Of a DNA stretch of 64,000 nucleotides, positions 56,595 to 64,000 are shown in pieces (within the stretch, counting starts at the first letter, position 1; every line of letters begins with the position of its first letter). The notes beneath the pieces are model-generated. The model did not search any database. It saw only the letters and a list, made by a program, of their open reading frames with translations, and had not been told where the DNA came from. Origin of the DNA: Flavobacteriaceae bacterium (GTDB taxonomy: Bacteria; Bacteroidota; Bacteroidia; Flavobacteriales; Flavobacteriaceae); assembly GCA_017857815.1 (NCBI GenBank), contig JAFMCL010000010.1, positions 1 through 64,000 on the forward strand. Direction: 5' to 3'. The translations under genes and the position numbers were made by a program.

Positions 56595-57473
56595 ATGGAG
56601 ATACTAGACGGGAAAAAACTATCGGGTGTAATTAAAAAAGAAATACGTGGAGCTGTAAACTTAAGAAAGGAAAAGGGACTAAAAACTCCCCATCTCGCTG
56701 CAGTTTTGGTGGGAAATGATGGTGCAAGCTTGACATATGTTGGGAGCAAAGTGCGCTCTTGTGAGGAGGTTGGGTTCCAGTCAACTTTGATTCGTTTAGA
56801 AGATACAATCTCGGAAGAAGTTTTGTTAGATAAAATTAAAGAACTCAATCAAGACGAATCCTTGGATGGTTACATCGTTCAATTGCCGTTACCGAAACAC
56901 ATCAATGAAGAAAAGATACTTCTTGCCGTAGATCCTGATAAAGATGTTGATGGATTTCATCCAACCAATTTTGGGAGAATGGCATTAGACATGGAATCAT
57001 TTATTCCTGCAACTCCCTTTGGCATTATTGAAATGTTAAAGCGCTATGAGATTCCCACTTCAGGGAAACATTGTGTTGTTATAGGAAGAAGCCATATTGT
57101 AGGCAGACCCATTAGTATTCTGATGAGTCAAAAAGGTACTGCAGGTGATTCCACAGTAACTTTAACTCATAGTAGAACTAAGAACTTGGCGTCACTCACC
57201 CTGGAAGCAGACATCATCATTTCCGCTTTGGGAGTTCCTGATTTTTTGAAAGCTGACATGGTAAAAGATGGCGTTGTAATTATTGATGTGGGCATTACCA
57301 GAGTAGCAAACGAAAGTCATCCAAAAGGCTATGTGATCAAAGGTGATGTTGACTTTGAGGAAGTGTCTAAAAAGGCAAGTTTTATTACTCCAGTTCCAGG
57401 AGGCGTTGGCCCCATGACCATTGCCATGCTGCTTAAAAATACATTGATTTCCTGCGAGCGTAAATCTAAGTGA
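56595..57473 (+). CDS. folD: bifunctional methylenetetrahydrofolate dehydrogenase / methenyltetrahydrofolate cyclohydrolase
   Basis: FolD interconverts 5,10-methylene- and 10-formyl-tetrahydrofolate for purine and formyl-Met synthesis, producing NADPH. The 292-residue protein has LTYVGSKVRSCEEVGF (catalytic Tyr and Lys of the YxxxK motif), DGYIVQLPLPKHI, DPDKDVDGFHPTNFG, the nucleotide-binding VVIGRSHIVGRPISILM and TPVPGGVGPMTIAMLLKNT. It forms a pair with ffh. The convergent membrane-protein gene ends one base away. Confidence 0.97.
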   Translation: MEILDGKKLSGVIKKEIRGAVNLRKEKGLKTPHLAAVLVGNDGASLTYVGSKVRSCEEVGFQSTLIRLEDTISEEVLLDKIKELNQDESLDGYIVQLPLPKHINEEKILLAVDPDKDVDGFHPTNFGRMALDMESFIPATPFGIIEMLKRYEIPTSGKHCVVIGRSHIVGRPISILMSQKGTAGDSTVTLTHSRTKNLASLTLEADIIISALGVPDFLKADMVKDGVVIIDVGITRVANESHPKGYVIKGDVDFEEVSKKASFITPVPGGVGPMTIAMLLKNTLISCERKSK

Positions 57474-57474
57474 T

Positions 57475-58371
57475 TTAAATTTTTATTGCCTCTTTCTCTC
57501 TTTTAGGATTCTCTCTGATGTTGTAGATCGTTAAAATCAATAAACCAAATACGGCGCTTGAGATGATCAAGGCAACATTGGTTAGACCGCTCACACCAAA
57601 AGAAAGCCTAATTAAAATAGTGCAAATCACAAATCCTGTGTTTCTAATTAATTGACTGTAGCGTTCTGTGTATTGAAAAGAAAGTAACAAAATAAATACA
57701 TCAGCCAGGATTAGTATTGAGAAAAATTCGTTGTAGAAAATGGAGTTTATATCACTCCCTATGTGATAATAAAACATATCATAAATCCAATTTACGCCAC
57801 TATAAATTGATATAAAAATAAGCAATGGTAACAGGATCAAACTCACCGCTTTTTTTGAAGAGACAAAACTTTCAAGCTTAGGATTTAGCGGTTTTGAAGG
57901 AAGTCTTAGGCGGCCATTATTGAAAAGGTGTATCAAATAGTAGAGGGCTAAAACTCCGAGCACATCACAAATCAATTGCAAGTTGGGAGGTGTTGAAAGC
58001 CAATCTGCGTTGAGATCAATTTTTGGAATATCAGCAAAGATTCTTCGGATTAATATCAAGGAAATAATTTCAAATTGTTTTGAGACAGAAGTCGTAAAAG
58101 AACGCGGTAGATTTAAAACCAAGAGATAGATCTCATAGATTAATATGATTGAGAAAGGCGTGTAAATCGCCGAAATAGGATCATCGAGTAAACTCGCTTC
58201 AAATGGGGTTACGAATAGTTCGAATTTTTTTGCATAGATCAATAATAAATGTGAAATAAATCCAATGATCGATAACCATAAGGTTGCTCTTTCTACCCCT
58301 TTTTGATTCTTATCCGAGAATACTTTTGTAAAGACAGACTCAACGTTTGTGTGCCATTTTTTCATTTTCAT
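57475..58371 (-). CDS. polytopic membrane protein of unknown function
   Basis: I do not recognise this family. The 298-residue protein has about seven hydrophobic segments (roughly residues 29-47, 66-86, 130-149, 174-200, 213-231, 243-258 and 264-284) and a Lys-rich C-terminal tail (RENPKREKEAI). There is a short cytoplasmic-looking N-terminus before the first helix and no signal peptide or catalytic motif. The gene stands alone, convergent with folD and divergent from queE, so context gives no function. Composition matches the neighbours. Confidence 0.75.
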   Translation of the reverse strand: MKMKKWHTNVESVFTKVFSDKNQKGVERATLWLSIIGFISHLLLIYAKKFELFVTPFEASLLDDPISAIYTPFSIILIYEIYLLVLNLPRSFTTSVSKQFEIISLILIRRIFADIPKIDLNADWLSTPPNLQLICDVLGVLALYYLIHLFNNGRLRLPSKPLNPKLESFVSSKKAVSLILLPLLIFISIYSGVNWIYDMFYYHIGSDINSIFYNEFFSILILADVFILLLSFQYTERYSQLIRNTGFVICTILIRLSFGVSGLTNVALIISSAVFGLLILTIYNIRENPKREKEAIKI

Positions 58372-58532
58372 TTTTTTATAAATAAAGGCTTCGCACTTTG
58401 GTAAGCGACAGGGGATGGTGTTAAAAAAGAGCTATAATTAAAATTTAATTCTGGCTAGAACCATTCAAAATTATTGCCGTTATAAATCAAATATACTTTT
58501 TTTTGATCAGAGTTTCATCTCTATATATGTTC

Positions 58533-58540
58533 TATCTTTG
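58533..58540 (+). promoter_or_regulatory. possible -7 element of queE
   Basis: TATCTTTG matches TAnnTTTG and lies 26 bases before the queE ATG. The upstream TTG is not at the consensus distance. Confidence 0.4.
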
Positions 58541-58566
58541 GCAGACTATGAAAAAAAAACATACGC

Positions 58567-59184
58567 ATGGCTAGTTTGGTTGACAAAGGGATAGAATTGC
58601 CCTTAATGGAGGCTTTTTACACACTTCAAGGAGAAGGTTACCACAAGGGTGGCGCAGCTTATTTCATCCGAATTGGGGGGTGTGATGTCGGTTGTCATTG
58701 GTGTGATGTGAAGGAAAGTTGGAATCCAAAACTGCATCCTACAACTGCAATAGATCAAATTATAAGTAACGCCAAAGAGCATTCTGATACGGTTGTGGTC
58801 ACTGGGGGGGAGCCGCTTATGTGGGACATGCAACCACTCACTGCAGGTCTAAAAGAGCAATCGATGAATGTTCATATTGAAACTTCAGGGGCCTATCCGG
58901 TTTCTGGTATTTGGGATTGGTTTTGTCTTTCACCAAAAAAAAATAAGCTACCCCTTGAAGCAGCTTATCTCCGTGCTGATGAATTAAAAGTAATCATACA
59001 TAACAAAGATGATCTTAGATTTGCTGAAGAGCAAGCAGAACATGTCGGAGAGCAATGTATGCTGTACTTGCAGCCCGAGTGGAGTAATCGAGATAAAATG
59101 ATACCGCTTATGGTAGATTATGTCATGAAGTATCCCAAATGGAAAATTTCATTACAGACCCACAAATACCTTAATATTCCCTAG
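58567..59184 (+). CDS. queE: 7-carboxy-7-deazaguanine synthase (radical SAM)
   Basis: QueE turns 6-carboxy-tetrahydropterin into 7-carboxy-7-deazaguanine in the preQ0/queuosine pathway. The 205-residue protein begins with the substrate-binding EAFYTLQGEGYHKGGAAYFIRIGGC and has the canonical radical SAM CX3CX2C cluster at Cys39, Cys43 and Cys46 (CDVGCHWC), then VTGGEPLMW and the SPKKNKLP loop. No other queuosine genes are adjacent. The 3' end overlaps the convergent methyltransferase gene by 14 bases. The first ATG of the transcript (58548) opens an eight-codon frame that overlaps this start. Confidence 0.95.
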   Translation: MASLVDKGIELPLMEAFYTLQGEGYHKGGAAYFIRIGGCDVGCHWCDVKESWNPKLHPTTAIDQIISNAKEHSDTVVVTGGEPLMWDMQPLTAGLKEQSMNVHIETSGAYPVSGIWDWFCLSPKKNKLPLEAAYLRADELKVIIHNKDDLRFAEEQAEHVGEQCMLYLQPEWSNRDKMIPLMVDYVMKYPKWKISLQTHKYLNIP

Positions 59185-59899
59185 TGAGTCTGGCGAGATA
59201 ATCCCAGTTTTCTCCTTCAAGAATTAGTTCAGCTTTTAATCCAGCTTCTTTGGCAAAGTGACTTAAATTTCCAAAATCTACATATAGCCAAGGGAAGTTT
59301 TCGGTTTGTCCTTCAAATCGTATCCCGTAATCCAATTCTCCGTAATATTGATCTCCTGAAACAATTTTCTCACCCTCGGGTGTTTCATCAAACAGGTAAA
59401 TTAAGTCGGAAGAATCAAGAAGAATTTGACCGTTTTCACTGAGAAGTGATTTAAGTTTTAACAATAATTCTTCTAAATTCTCAAGAGTTCCACAAATTCC
59501 AGGACCATTCATTAGGAGAAGGAGCGTGTCATACGAAGCCGTTTTGTAATCAAATATTGAGGATTGAATTAGATTTCTCACCCCTCTTTTTTTGGCTGTT
59601 TTTATTGCCCCAGGGGAGTTGTCAATTCCCGTAACCTCCATTCCCTTCTCGTTTTGAAGATACAGACTGTGACAACCTGATCCACATCCAATGTCAAGGA
59701 TCTTTCCCTTTGTCAGTTCTAAAGCATGTTGCTCAAGTTTTGGCATTTCCATAAACCTCCTAAAAAAATAACTTAATGGAACAGGATCTTCTTCTGTCAA
59801 GTCCGTCCATGTGATTAACTCTTTCGATTTGGGATGATTAAAGTGGTCCCAAAGCGCTTCCCCAAAAACATCCGATTTGGGTTTAATTTCTTGTTTCAT
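59171..59899 (-). CDS. class I SAM-dependent methyltransferase
   Basis: The 242-residue protein has the SAM-binding motif I ILDIGCGSGCHSLYL (near residue 69), motif II acidic residue in VTGIDNSPGAI and the LLLMNGPGICG region. The substrate cannot be inferred from the sequence. It begins three bases after the NamZ-family gene on the same strand, so the two are cotranscribed, which might hint at a cell-wall or small-molecule role, but this is weak. It converges with queE. Confidence 0.85.
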   Translation of the reverse strand: MKQEIKPKSDVFGEALWDHFNHPKSKELITWTDLTEEDPVPLSYFFRRFMEMPKLEQHALELTKGKILDIGCGSGCHSLYLQNEKGMEVTGIDNSPGAIKTAKKRGVRNLIQSSIFDYKTASYDTLLLLMNGPGICGTLENLEELLLKLKSLLSENGQILLDSSDLIYLFDETPEGEKIVSGDQYYGELDYGIRFEGQTENFPWLYVDFGNLSHFAKEAGLKAELILEGENWDYLARLTREY

Positions 59900-59902
59900 T
59901 TT

Positions 59903-61063
59903 CTATTGATAGATCAGGTATTTTTCACGAATACTTCTAAAGTGATTAAGGTCTTCTTCCCAGCTTTCTCTTATCACTTTTTCGCTTAATCCCGCTTTGA
60001 TTTGAGATTCTAAATTCTTAGTGCCAGCAATTCTATAAAACCCTTTTAAGAAGAAATCAGATTTATTAGGCGATTCATTATATGCATCGATGAGCCATTC
60101 AAGATGGATTTTTTTTGGAAGTTCAATTTTACTCAAATCTTTACCATAACAGATTTTGCCTTTAAGTTTCGGGTTTTTAGAACCAAAATTTGGTAGTGGT
60201 TTAAAAGAAAAACCATCTTTATTTAAATCGGGATGTCCGTAAATTTGGAATTGCATTTCTGTCCCTCTTCCGACACTTATTTTAGTTTGCTCAAGTAAGC
60301 ATAAACTTGGATATAGGGCAATGGCCTGTTTATTTGGAAGGTTGGGGGAAGGTCTGACCGGAAGTTCATAGGAGGTCTTATGTGAGTAATTTTTTAATTT
60401 AATTATTGTTAAATCACATTTCAATTTATTGTTTAACCATCCTTCACCATTAATCATTTTCGCATACTCTCCGATGGTCATTCCATATACAATGGGGACA
60501 GGATGCATTCCGATAAAGCTTTTGTTTTCTTCACTTAAAACAGGACCATCAACATAATGCGCATTAGGATTGGGTCGATCGAGAACAATTAAAGGAATGT
60601 TATTTTCAGCGCATGCCTCCATGACATAATGAAGAGTAGATAAATAGGTATAAAAACGAACCCCTACATCTTGAAGGTCAAAAATCATAACCGAAATATT
60701 TTCTAAACTTTCTTCGCTGGGCTTTTTTGTCTTACCGTGTAAGGAGAGAATTTGAAGTCCAGTTTTCTTATCTATTTGATCGTAGATTGTTTCTCCAGCA
60801 TCTGCTCTTCCTCTAAAGCCATGTTCTGGCGCAAATACTTTTTGAACTGCTACTCCTAAGCTCAAAAGTGTGTCAATGAGATGTGTTTTTCCAAAAACCA
60901 AACTGGCCTGATGTGCTACAATTCCTACTTTTTTGTTAGCGATGCTGTGTAAGTATTTTTCATAATTTTCTGCTCCCGAAACAATAGGTGCTTGAGCGCA
61001 GGATTGAATACCAATCGCCAAAAAAAGATAAAATAATAATGTACTTTTGAGTTTTACTGCCAT
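59903..61063 (-). CDS. DUF1343/NamZ-family lipoprotein, putative exo-beta-N-acetylmuramidase
   Basis: From the ATG at 61063 this is a 386-residue lipoprotein (lipobox IQSC, Cys about 20). It carries the DUF1343 signature: KKVGIVAHQASL, FAPEHGFRGRADAGE, MIFDLQDVGVRFYTYLSTLHYVMEA, VLDRPNP, GMTIGEYAKMINGEGW and RPSPNLP. Members of this family (NamZ) release terminal N-acetylmuramic acid from peptidoglycan fragments, so a role in cell-wall recycling at the periplasm is inferred. The longer frame from 61090 would overlap the divergent permease gene and is rejected. Confidence 0.88.
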   Translation of the reverse strand: MAVKLKSTLLFYLFLAIGIQSCAQAPIVSGAENYEKYLHSIANKKVGIVAHQASLVFGKTHLIDTLLSLGVAVQKVFAPEHGFRGRADAGETIYDQIDKKTGLQILSLHGKTKKPSEESLENISVMIFDLQDVGVRFYTYLSTLHYVMEACAENNIPLIVLDRPNPNAHYVDGPVLSEENKSFIGMHPVPIVYGMTIGEYAKMINGEGWLNNKLKCDLTIIKLKNYSHKTSYELPVRPSPNLPNKQAIALYPSLCLLEQTKISVGRGTEMQFQIYGHPDLNKDGFSFKPLPNFGSKNPKLKGKICYGKDLSKIELPKKIHLEWLIDAYNESPNKSDFFLKGFYRIAGTKNLESQIKAGLSEKVIRESWEEDLNHFRSIREKYLIYQ

Positions 61064-61067
61064 AAAG

Positions 61068-61075
61068 CAAAAATA
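61068..61075 (-). promoter_or_regulatory. possible -7 element of the NamZ-family gene
   Basis: The minus strand reads TATTTTTG with four bases to the ATG at 61063; ATG instead of TTG is found at the consensus upstream spacing of 19. The transcript would be leaderless. Confidence 0.35.
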
Positions 61076-61077
61076 GA

Positions 61078-62313
61078 TTGAATTTACCAATATTCATAGC
61101 CCGTAGAATGCAACATATGAAACACTATAAAAGTAGTGTTTCAGCACGAATAATTAAAATTGCCACATTGGCTGTTGCCATGGGGATGGCAATGATTTTA
61201 ATTTCGGTCGCCACAGGCAAAGGTCTTCAAAAAGAAATAAAAAATAAAACAGCAGTTTTTAATGGCCACTTGGTCGTTTCGCCTTTTGAAAACAGTGAGT
61301 CTCAGATTTCCATTATTCCTTTTTTAGACACCTCTGAATTAAGGGCTAATATTGAAAGTGAAACCGAAGTGATTCACATTCAAAGAGTAGCCATAAAAGC
61401 AGGTCTTTTGAAAACGGATTCTTCTTTTGAAGGTGTCGTTTTTAAAGGAGTTGATGTTGATTATGAATGGGAAAATCTCAACACTTTTTTGGTGGAGGGT
61501 CGATTCCCAGATTTAGGAGAAAAGGTATCAAACGAAGTAGTTGTCTCTAAGGTTATAGCCCAACAACTTTCTCTTGAAATAGGTGACGATGTTTCTGCTT
61601 ATTTTCAAAACAGCCTGAACCAGAAGCTACCCAATATTAGGAAATTTAAGATTGTTGGTTTCTTCTTATCTGGATTTCCAGATTTTGATCAAACTTTCGT
61701 TTTGGGTGACATAAAACATGTCCAGCGGATCAATAAATGGAAAGAAAATCAAATAGGAGGTTATGAGGTTTTCCTAAAAGATCTTGATGAGGTTGCAAGC
61801 GTAGGAAGCGCAATCTATAAAAAACTACCCTCTGATCTCGATGTGGTTGAGTTGACCAAACAGTATGCTACTATCTTTCAATGGATTTCGCTTTTTGATT
61901 TTAATATTTTTATCATAATAACCGTGATGATCGTTGTCGGTGTGATCAACATGTCTACTGCTTTGTTGGTTTTGATATTGGAACGTTCTCAGATGGTTGG
62001 ACTATTAAAGACCCTTGGAGCTAGAAATAAATTGATTCAAAAAATATTCTTGTTTAATGGAATTGTCATCATGAGTCGAGGGCTTTTATGGGGGAATTTC
62101 ATCGGTCTGTTATTTTATTTTAGCCAGCGTTATGGAAAATGGATTCGCTTGGATCCTGAAAGTTATTATGTTAATGTTGCTCCTGTGTCTTTAGGTGTTT
62201 TAGATTTTTTAGTTCTAAACCTGGGAGTATTAGTGATTAGTGCTGTATTGTTGTGGATTCCTTCTTTGATCATCAGTGGAATAAGTCCAGCCCGAGTGTT
62301 GCGATTTCGTTAG
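61078..62313 (+). CDS. FtsX/LolE-family ABC transporter permease
   Basis: The 411-residue protein has the LolC/E-type layout: first helix about residues 24-45 (IIKIATLAVAMGMAMILISVATG), a large periplasmic MacB-like domain (about 50-250), then three helices (IIITVMIVVGVINMSTALLVLILE; ILFNGIVIMSRGLLWGNFIGLLFY region; FLVLNLGVLVISAVLLWIPSLIIS) and the closing ISPARVLRFR. LolE homologues extract lipoproteins from the inner membrane; no ATPase gene is adjacent. The start is TTG at 61078, since the N-terminal MNLPIFIARR is the family-like beginning and an internal ATG at 61108 would remove it. Confidence 0.85.
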   Translation: MNLPIFIARRMQHMKHYKSSVSARIIKIATLAVAMGMAMILISVATGKGLQKEIKNKTAVFNGHLVVSPFENSESQISIIPFLDTSELRANIESETEVIHIQRVAIKAGLLKTDSSFEGVVFKGVDVDYEWENLNTFLVEGRFPDLGEKVSNEVVVSKVIAQQLSLEIGDDVSAYFQNSLNQKLPNIRKFKIVGFFLSGFPDFDQTFVLGDIKHVQRINKWKENQIGGYEVFLKDLDEVASVGSAIYKKLPSDLDVVELTKQYATIFQWISLFDFNIFIIITVMIVVGVINMSTALLVLILERSQMVGLLKTLGARNKLIQKIFLFNGIVIMSRGLLWGNFIGLLFYFSQRYGKWIRLDPESYYVNVAPVSLGVLDFLVLNLGVLVISAVLLWIPSLIISGISPARVLRFR

Positions 62314-62324
62314 ATTCAATTTTC

Positions 62325-62358
62325 TTGTTTCTATTTCTTAAAGTTAGTGTTATCTTTG
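62325..62358 (+). promoter_or_regulatory. possible promoter of the CBS-like PLP enzyme gene
   Basis: TTG (62325-62327) and TATCTTTG (62351-62358) match both halves of the consensus, but the spacer is 23 bases rather than 19. The ATG of the gene lies 16 bases downstream. Confidence 0.4.
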
Positions 62359-62374
62359 CCATGAAATCATTCCA

Positions 62375-63352
62375 ATGAATTACGCAAAAGACATTTTAGG
62401 CACCATAGGAGGAACTCCTATGGTACGATTAAATACAATAACAAAAGAAATACCAGCTTTGGTTTTAGCAAAACTAGAGAGTTTTAATCCAGGAAGTTCT
62501 ACCAAGGATAGAATGGCAGTTAAAATGGTAGAGGATGCAGAGGCAGATGGCCGTTTAAAACCTGGAGGAGTAATCATTGAGGGGACTTCTGGGAATACAG
62601 GAATGGGCTTGGCACTTGCAGCCATAGTTAAAGGTTATAGCCTGATCTGCGTGTCGAATGACAAACAATCTAAGGAAAAGTTTGATGTACTAAGGGCAAT
62701 GGGTGCAGAAGTCGTGGTTTGCCCAACAGCAGTTGCCCCTGAGGATCCAAGATCTTATTATAGTGTTTCCAAACGTCTTTCTGAGGAAACACCAAATTCA
62801 TGGTATGTGAATCAATATGACAATCCCTCAAACAGTAAGGCACACTATGAGCAAACTGGCCCAGAAATATGGGAACAAACTGATGGTAAGGTCACTCACT
62901 TTGTGGTTGGTGTTGGAACTGGAGGTACCATCTCTGGAGTAGGTAAGTTTTTAAAAGAAAAAAACCCTGATATCAAAATTTGGGGTATTGATACTTATGG
63001 CTCTGTTTTTAAGAAATATCATGAAACTGGTATTTTTGACGAAAAAGAGATTTATCCTTATATTACAGAAGGGATAGGGGAGGATATATTGCCTGAAAAT
63101 GTTGATTTTTCACTCATAGATCGTTTTGAAAAAGTAACAGACAAAGATGCTGCAGTTTACACTCGAAAACTTGCCCGAGAAGAGGGTGTTTTTGCCGGAA
63201 ACTCATGTGGTGCTGCGGTTAAAGGGCTAATTCAGTTAAAGGATGAATTAAAGAATTCAGACGTGGTCGTTGTCCTACTTCATGATTCTGGCAGTCGATA
63301 TATCGGTAAAATGTATAATGACGATTGGATGAAGTCCAATAAATTCCTATAG
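62375..63352 (+). CDS. PLP-dependent cysteine synthase / cystathionine beta-synthase family enzyme
   Basis: Fold type II PLP enzyme of 325 residues: GGTPMVRLN, NPGSSTKDRMAVKM with the Schiff-base Lys44, EGTSGNTGMGLALAA (substrate loop), VGVGTGGTISGVGKFL (phosphate-binding loop) and LLHDSGSRYIGKMYNDDWM. The C-terminal part resembles the catalytic core of cystathionine beta-synthase more than CysK, and there are no CBS regulatory domains. It forms cysteine or cystathionine from serine or O-acetylserine; which reaction is used cannot be told from the sequence, so no symbol is given. Confidence 0.9.
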   Translation: MNYAKDILGTIGGTPMVRLNTITKEIPALVLAKLESFNPGSSTKDRMAVKMVEDAEADGRLKPGGVIIEGTSGNTGMGLALAAIVKGYSLICVSNDKQSKEKFDVLRAMGAEVVVCPTAVAPEDPRSYYSVSKRLSEETPNSWYVNQYDNPSNSKAHYEQTGPEIWEQTDGKVTHFVVGVGTGGTISGVGKFLKEKNPDIKIWGIDTYGSVFKKYHETGIFDEKEIYPYITEGIGEDILPENVDFSLIDRFEKVTDKDAAVYTRKLAREEGVFAGNSCGAAVKGLIQLKDELKNSDVVVVLLHDSGSRYIGKMYNDDWMKSNKFL

Positions 63353-63392
63353 TTTTTAATAATATAGTGAGTAATTAACCGAGTAAAATAGT

Positions 63393-63400
63393 TATTTTTG
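63393..63400 (+). promoter_or_regulatory. possible -7 element of the terminal secreted protein gene
   Basis: TATTTTTG matches TAnnTTTG and is 17 bases before the TTG start at 63418. No TTG at the expected upstream distance. Confidence 0.35.
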
Positions 63401-63417
63401 TTTCATAACTATATAGC

Positions 63418-64000
63418 TTGAAAAAATTACTGGTCTCCATATTATTGATGGCATCTTTTGCTGTTCACGCTCAATCTGACATTTCCATCATAGATGTCAC
63501 TTTAGTTGGGGGATCTAACTTGTGCCCTTCTTCATCGGTTAGTGTGACCGTAACTTTTAAAAACGAGGGGGCCGCTACTGTGGCAATCAATGACGATGCC
63601 AAGCTAATTTTAAGTAATGGAGTTGTTTATACTGAAACTATTTCTATTACGCTCACTGCGGGACAATCTTCTTCAGTTATTTTAGGGCAAGGAATTGACC
63701 TTTCAACTCCAAATAATTATTCTTTAACAGTAAGTTTTACCAATCCAGGAGATATAGACAATTCAAATGATGTTTTTGTTTTAGGGTCAATAATTGTGAA
63801 TAATCCTATCATTCCAACTCTTAGCAATGATGCAGGAGGAACACTTTGCTTTGGGGATCCGATTACTTTTACGATAACACCATTTTCAGCTACTGCAACT
63901 TACACATTCTACTTAAATAACGGAAACAAGCAGTCTTTTCAGGGAACCAATACCATTACCTATCCTTCGTTGTCTGATGGAGATGTTGTTTCTTATGAAT
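63418..64000 (+). CDS. secreted repeat protein, N-terminal part (cut by window edge)
   Basis: An open frame of 194 codons runs to the window end. TTG 63418 followed by KKLLVSILLMASFAVHAQ gives a good signal peptide, cleaved before or after Gln. Beyond it there is a CARDB/Ig-like domain (SDISIIDVTLVGGSNLCPSS ... NNYSLTVSFTNPGDIDNSNDVFV, about residues 20-125) and the start of another beta-sandwich (LSNDAGGTLCFGDPITFTIT). Such repeats are common in large flavobacterial cell-surface or adhesin-like proteins, many exported by type IX secretion; its C-terminal sorting domain, if any, lies outside the window. Confidence 0.7.
   Translation, partial: MKKLLVSILLMASFAVHAQSDISIIDVTLVGGSNLCPSSSVSVTVTFKNEGAATVAINDDAKLILSNGVVYTETISITLTAGQSSSVILGQGIDLSTPNNYSLTVSFTNPGDIDNSNDVFVLGSIIVNNPIIPTLSNDAGGTLCFGDPITFTITPFSATATYTFYLNNGNKQSFQGTNTITYPSLSDGDVVSYE

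Noticed and set aside
61064-61090. Extension of the NamZ-family protein to 61090
   Set aside because: It overlaps the divergent permease gene and precedes a perfectly good lipoprotein signal starting at the ATG at 61063.

Overview
The window is chromosomal DNA from a marine member of the Flavobacteriia (Bacteroidota). Several features point there: low GC; promoters of the Bacteroidetes type (TTG, about 19 bases, TAnnTTTG) in front of rpsO, rpsL and gltA; SusC/SusD outer-membrane uptake pairs; a PorT gene of the type IX secretion system; a TamL-type outer-membrane lipoprotein; and a methionine-type proteorhodopsin next to blh. Relatives in the Polaribacter/Dokdonia area would fit, but a genus cannot be named from this sequence alone.

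Layout. 1-12.3 kb is housekeeping, mostly on the minus strand: pnp start (cut by the edge), rpsO, accD, fbaA, a TamL-like lipoprotein, an SpoU methyltransferase (plus), porT, menG/ubiE, the potassium uptake pair trkA-trkH (plus), rarA and rlmB. 12.4-29.7 kb is the accessory block, all minus strand: a susC-susD pair, then two paralogous four-gene cassettes (susC, susD, a DUF5012-like lipoprotein, a Lipid_bd-like small lipoprotein), each closed by nearly the same terminator hairpin. A tRNA-Ser(TGA) lies between the two cassettes. No carbohydrate-active enzyme, peptidase or regulator sits with them, so the imported substrate is unknown.

30.3-47.3 kb is one uninterrupted run of 32 genes, rpsL to rplQ, in which the str, S10, spc and alpha operons are joined without tuf, adk or map. 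It begins at a well-matched promoter and ends at a clear terminator. It is followed by carA, eno and gltA (pyrimidine/arginine precursors, glycolysis, TCA cycle). 51-55 kb holds a small unknown protein, argS, a green-type proteorhodopsin and, divergently, blh, which makes the retinal chromophore: a light-driven proton pump with its own retinal supply. 55-63.4 kb has ffh-folD, an unknown membrane protein, queE, a methyltransferase-NamZ pair, an FtsX-family ABC permease and a CBS-like PLP enzyme. The right end carries the start of a secreted, probably large, surface protein.

I looked for an undescribed system. The best candidate is the duplicated SusCD/DUF5012/Lipid_bd cassette. No CRISPR array, insertion sequence, prophage or defence island was seen. 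Start codons were adjusted where the longest frame begins at a weak TTG and an internal ATG is better supported; a few genes appear to use TTG. Family and domain assignments come from recognising motifs by eye, not from searches.
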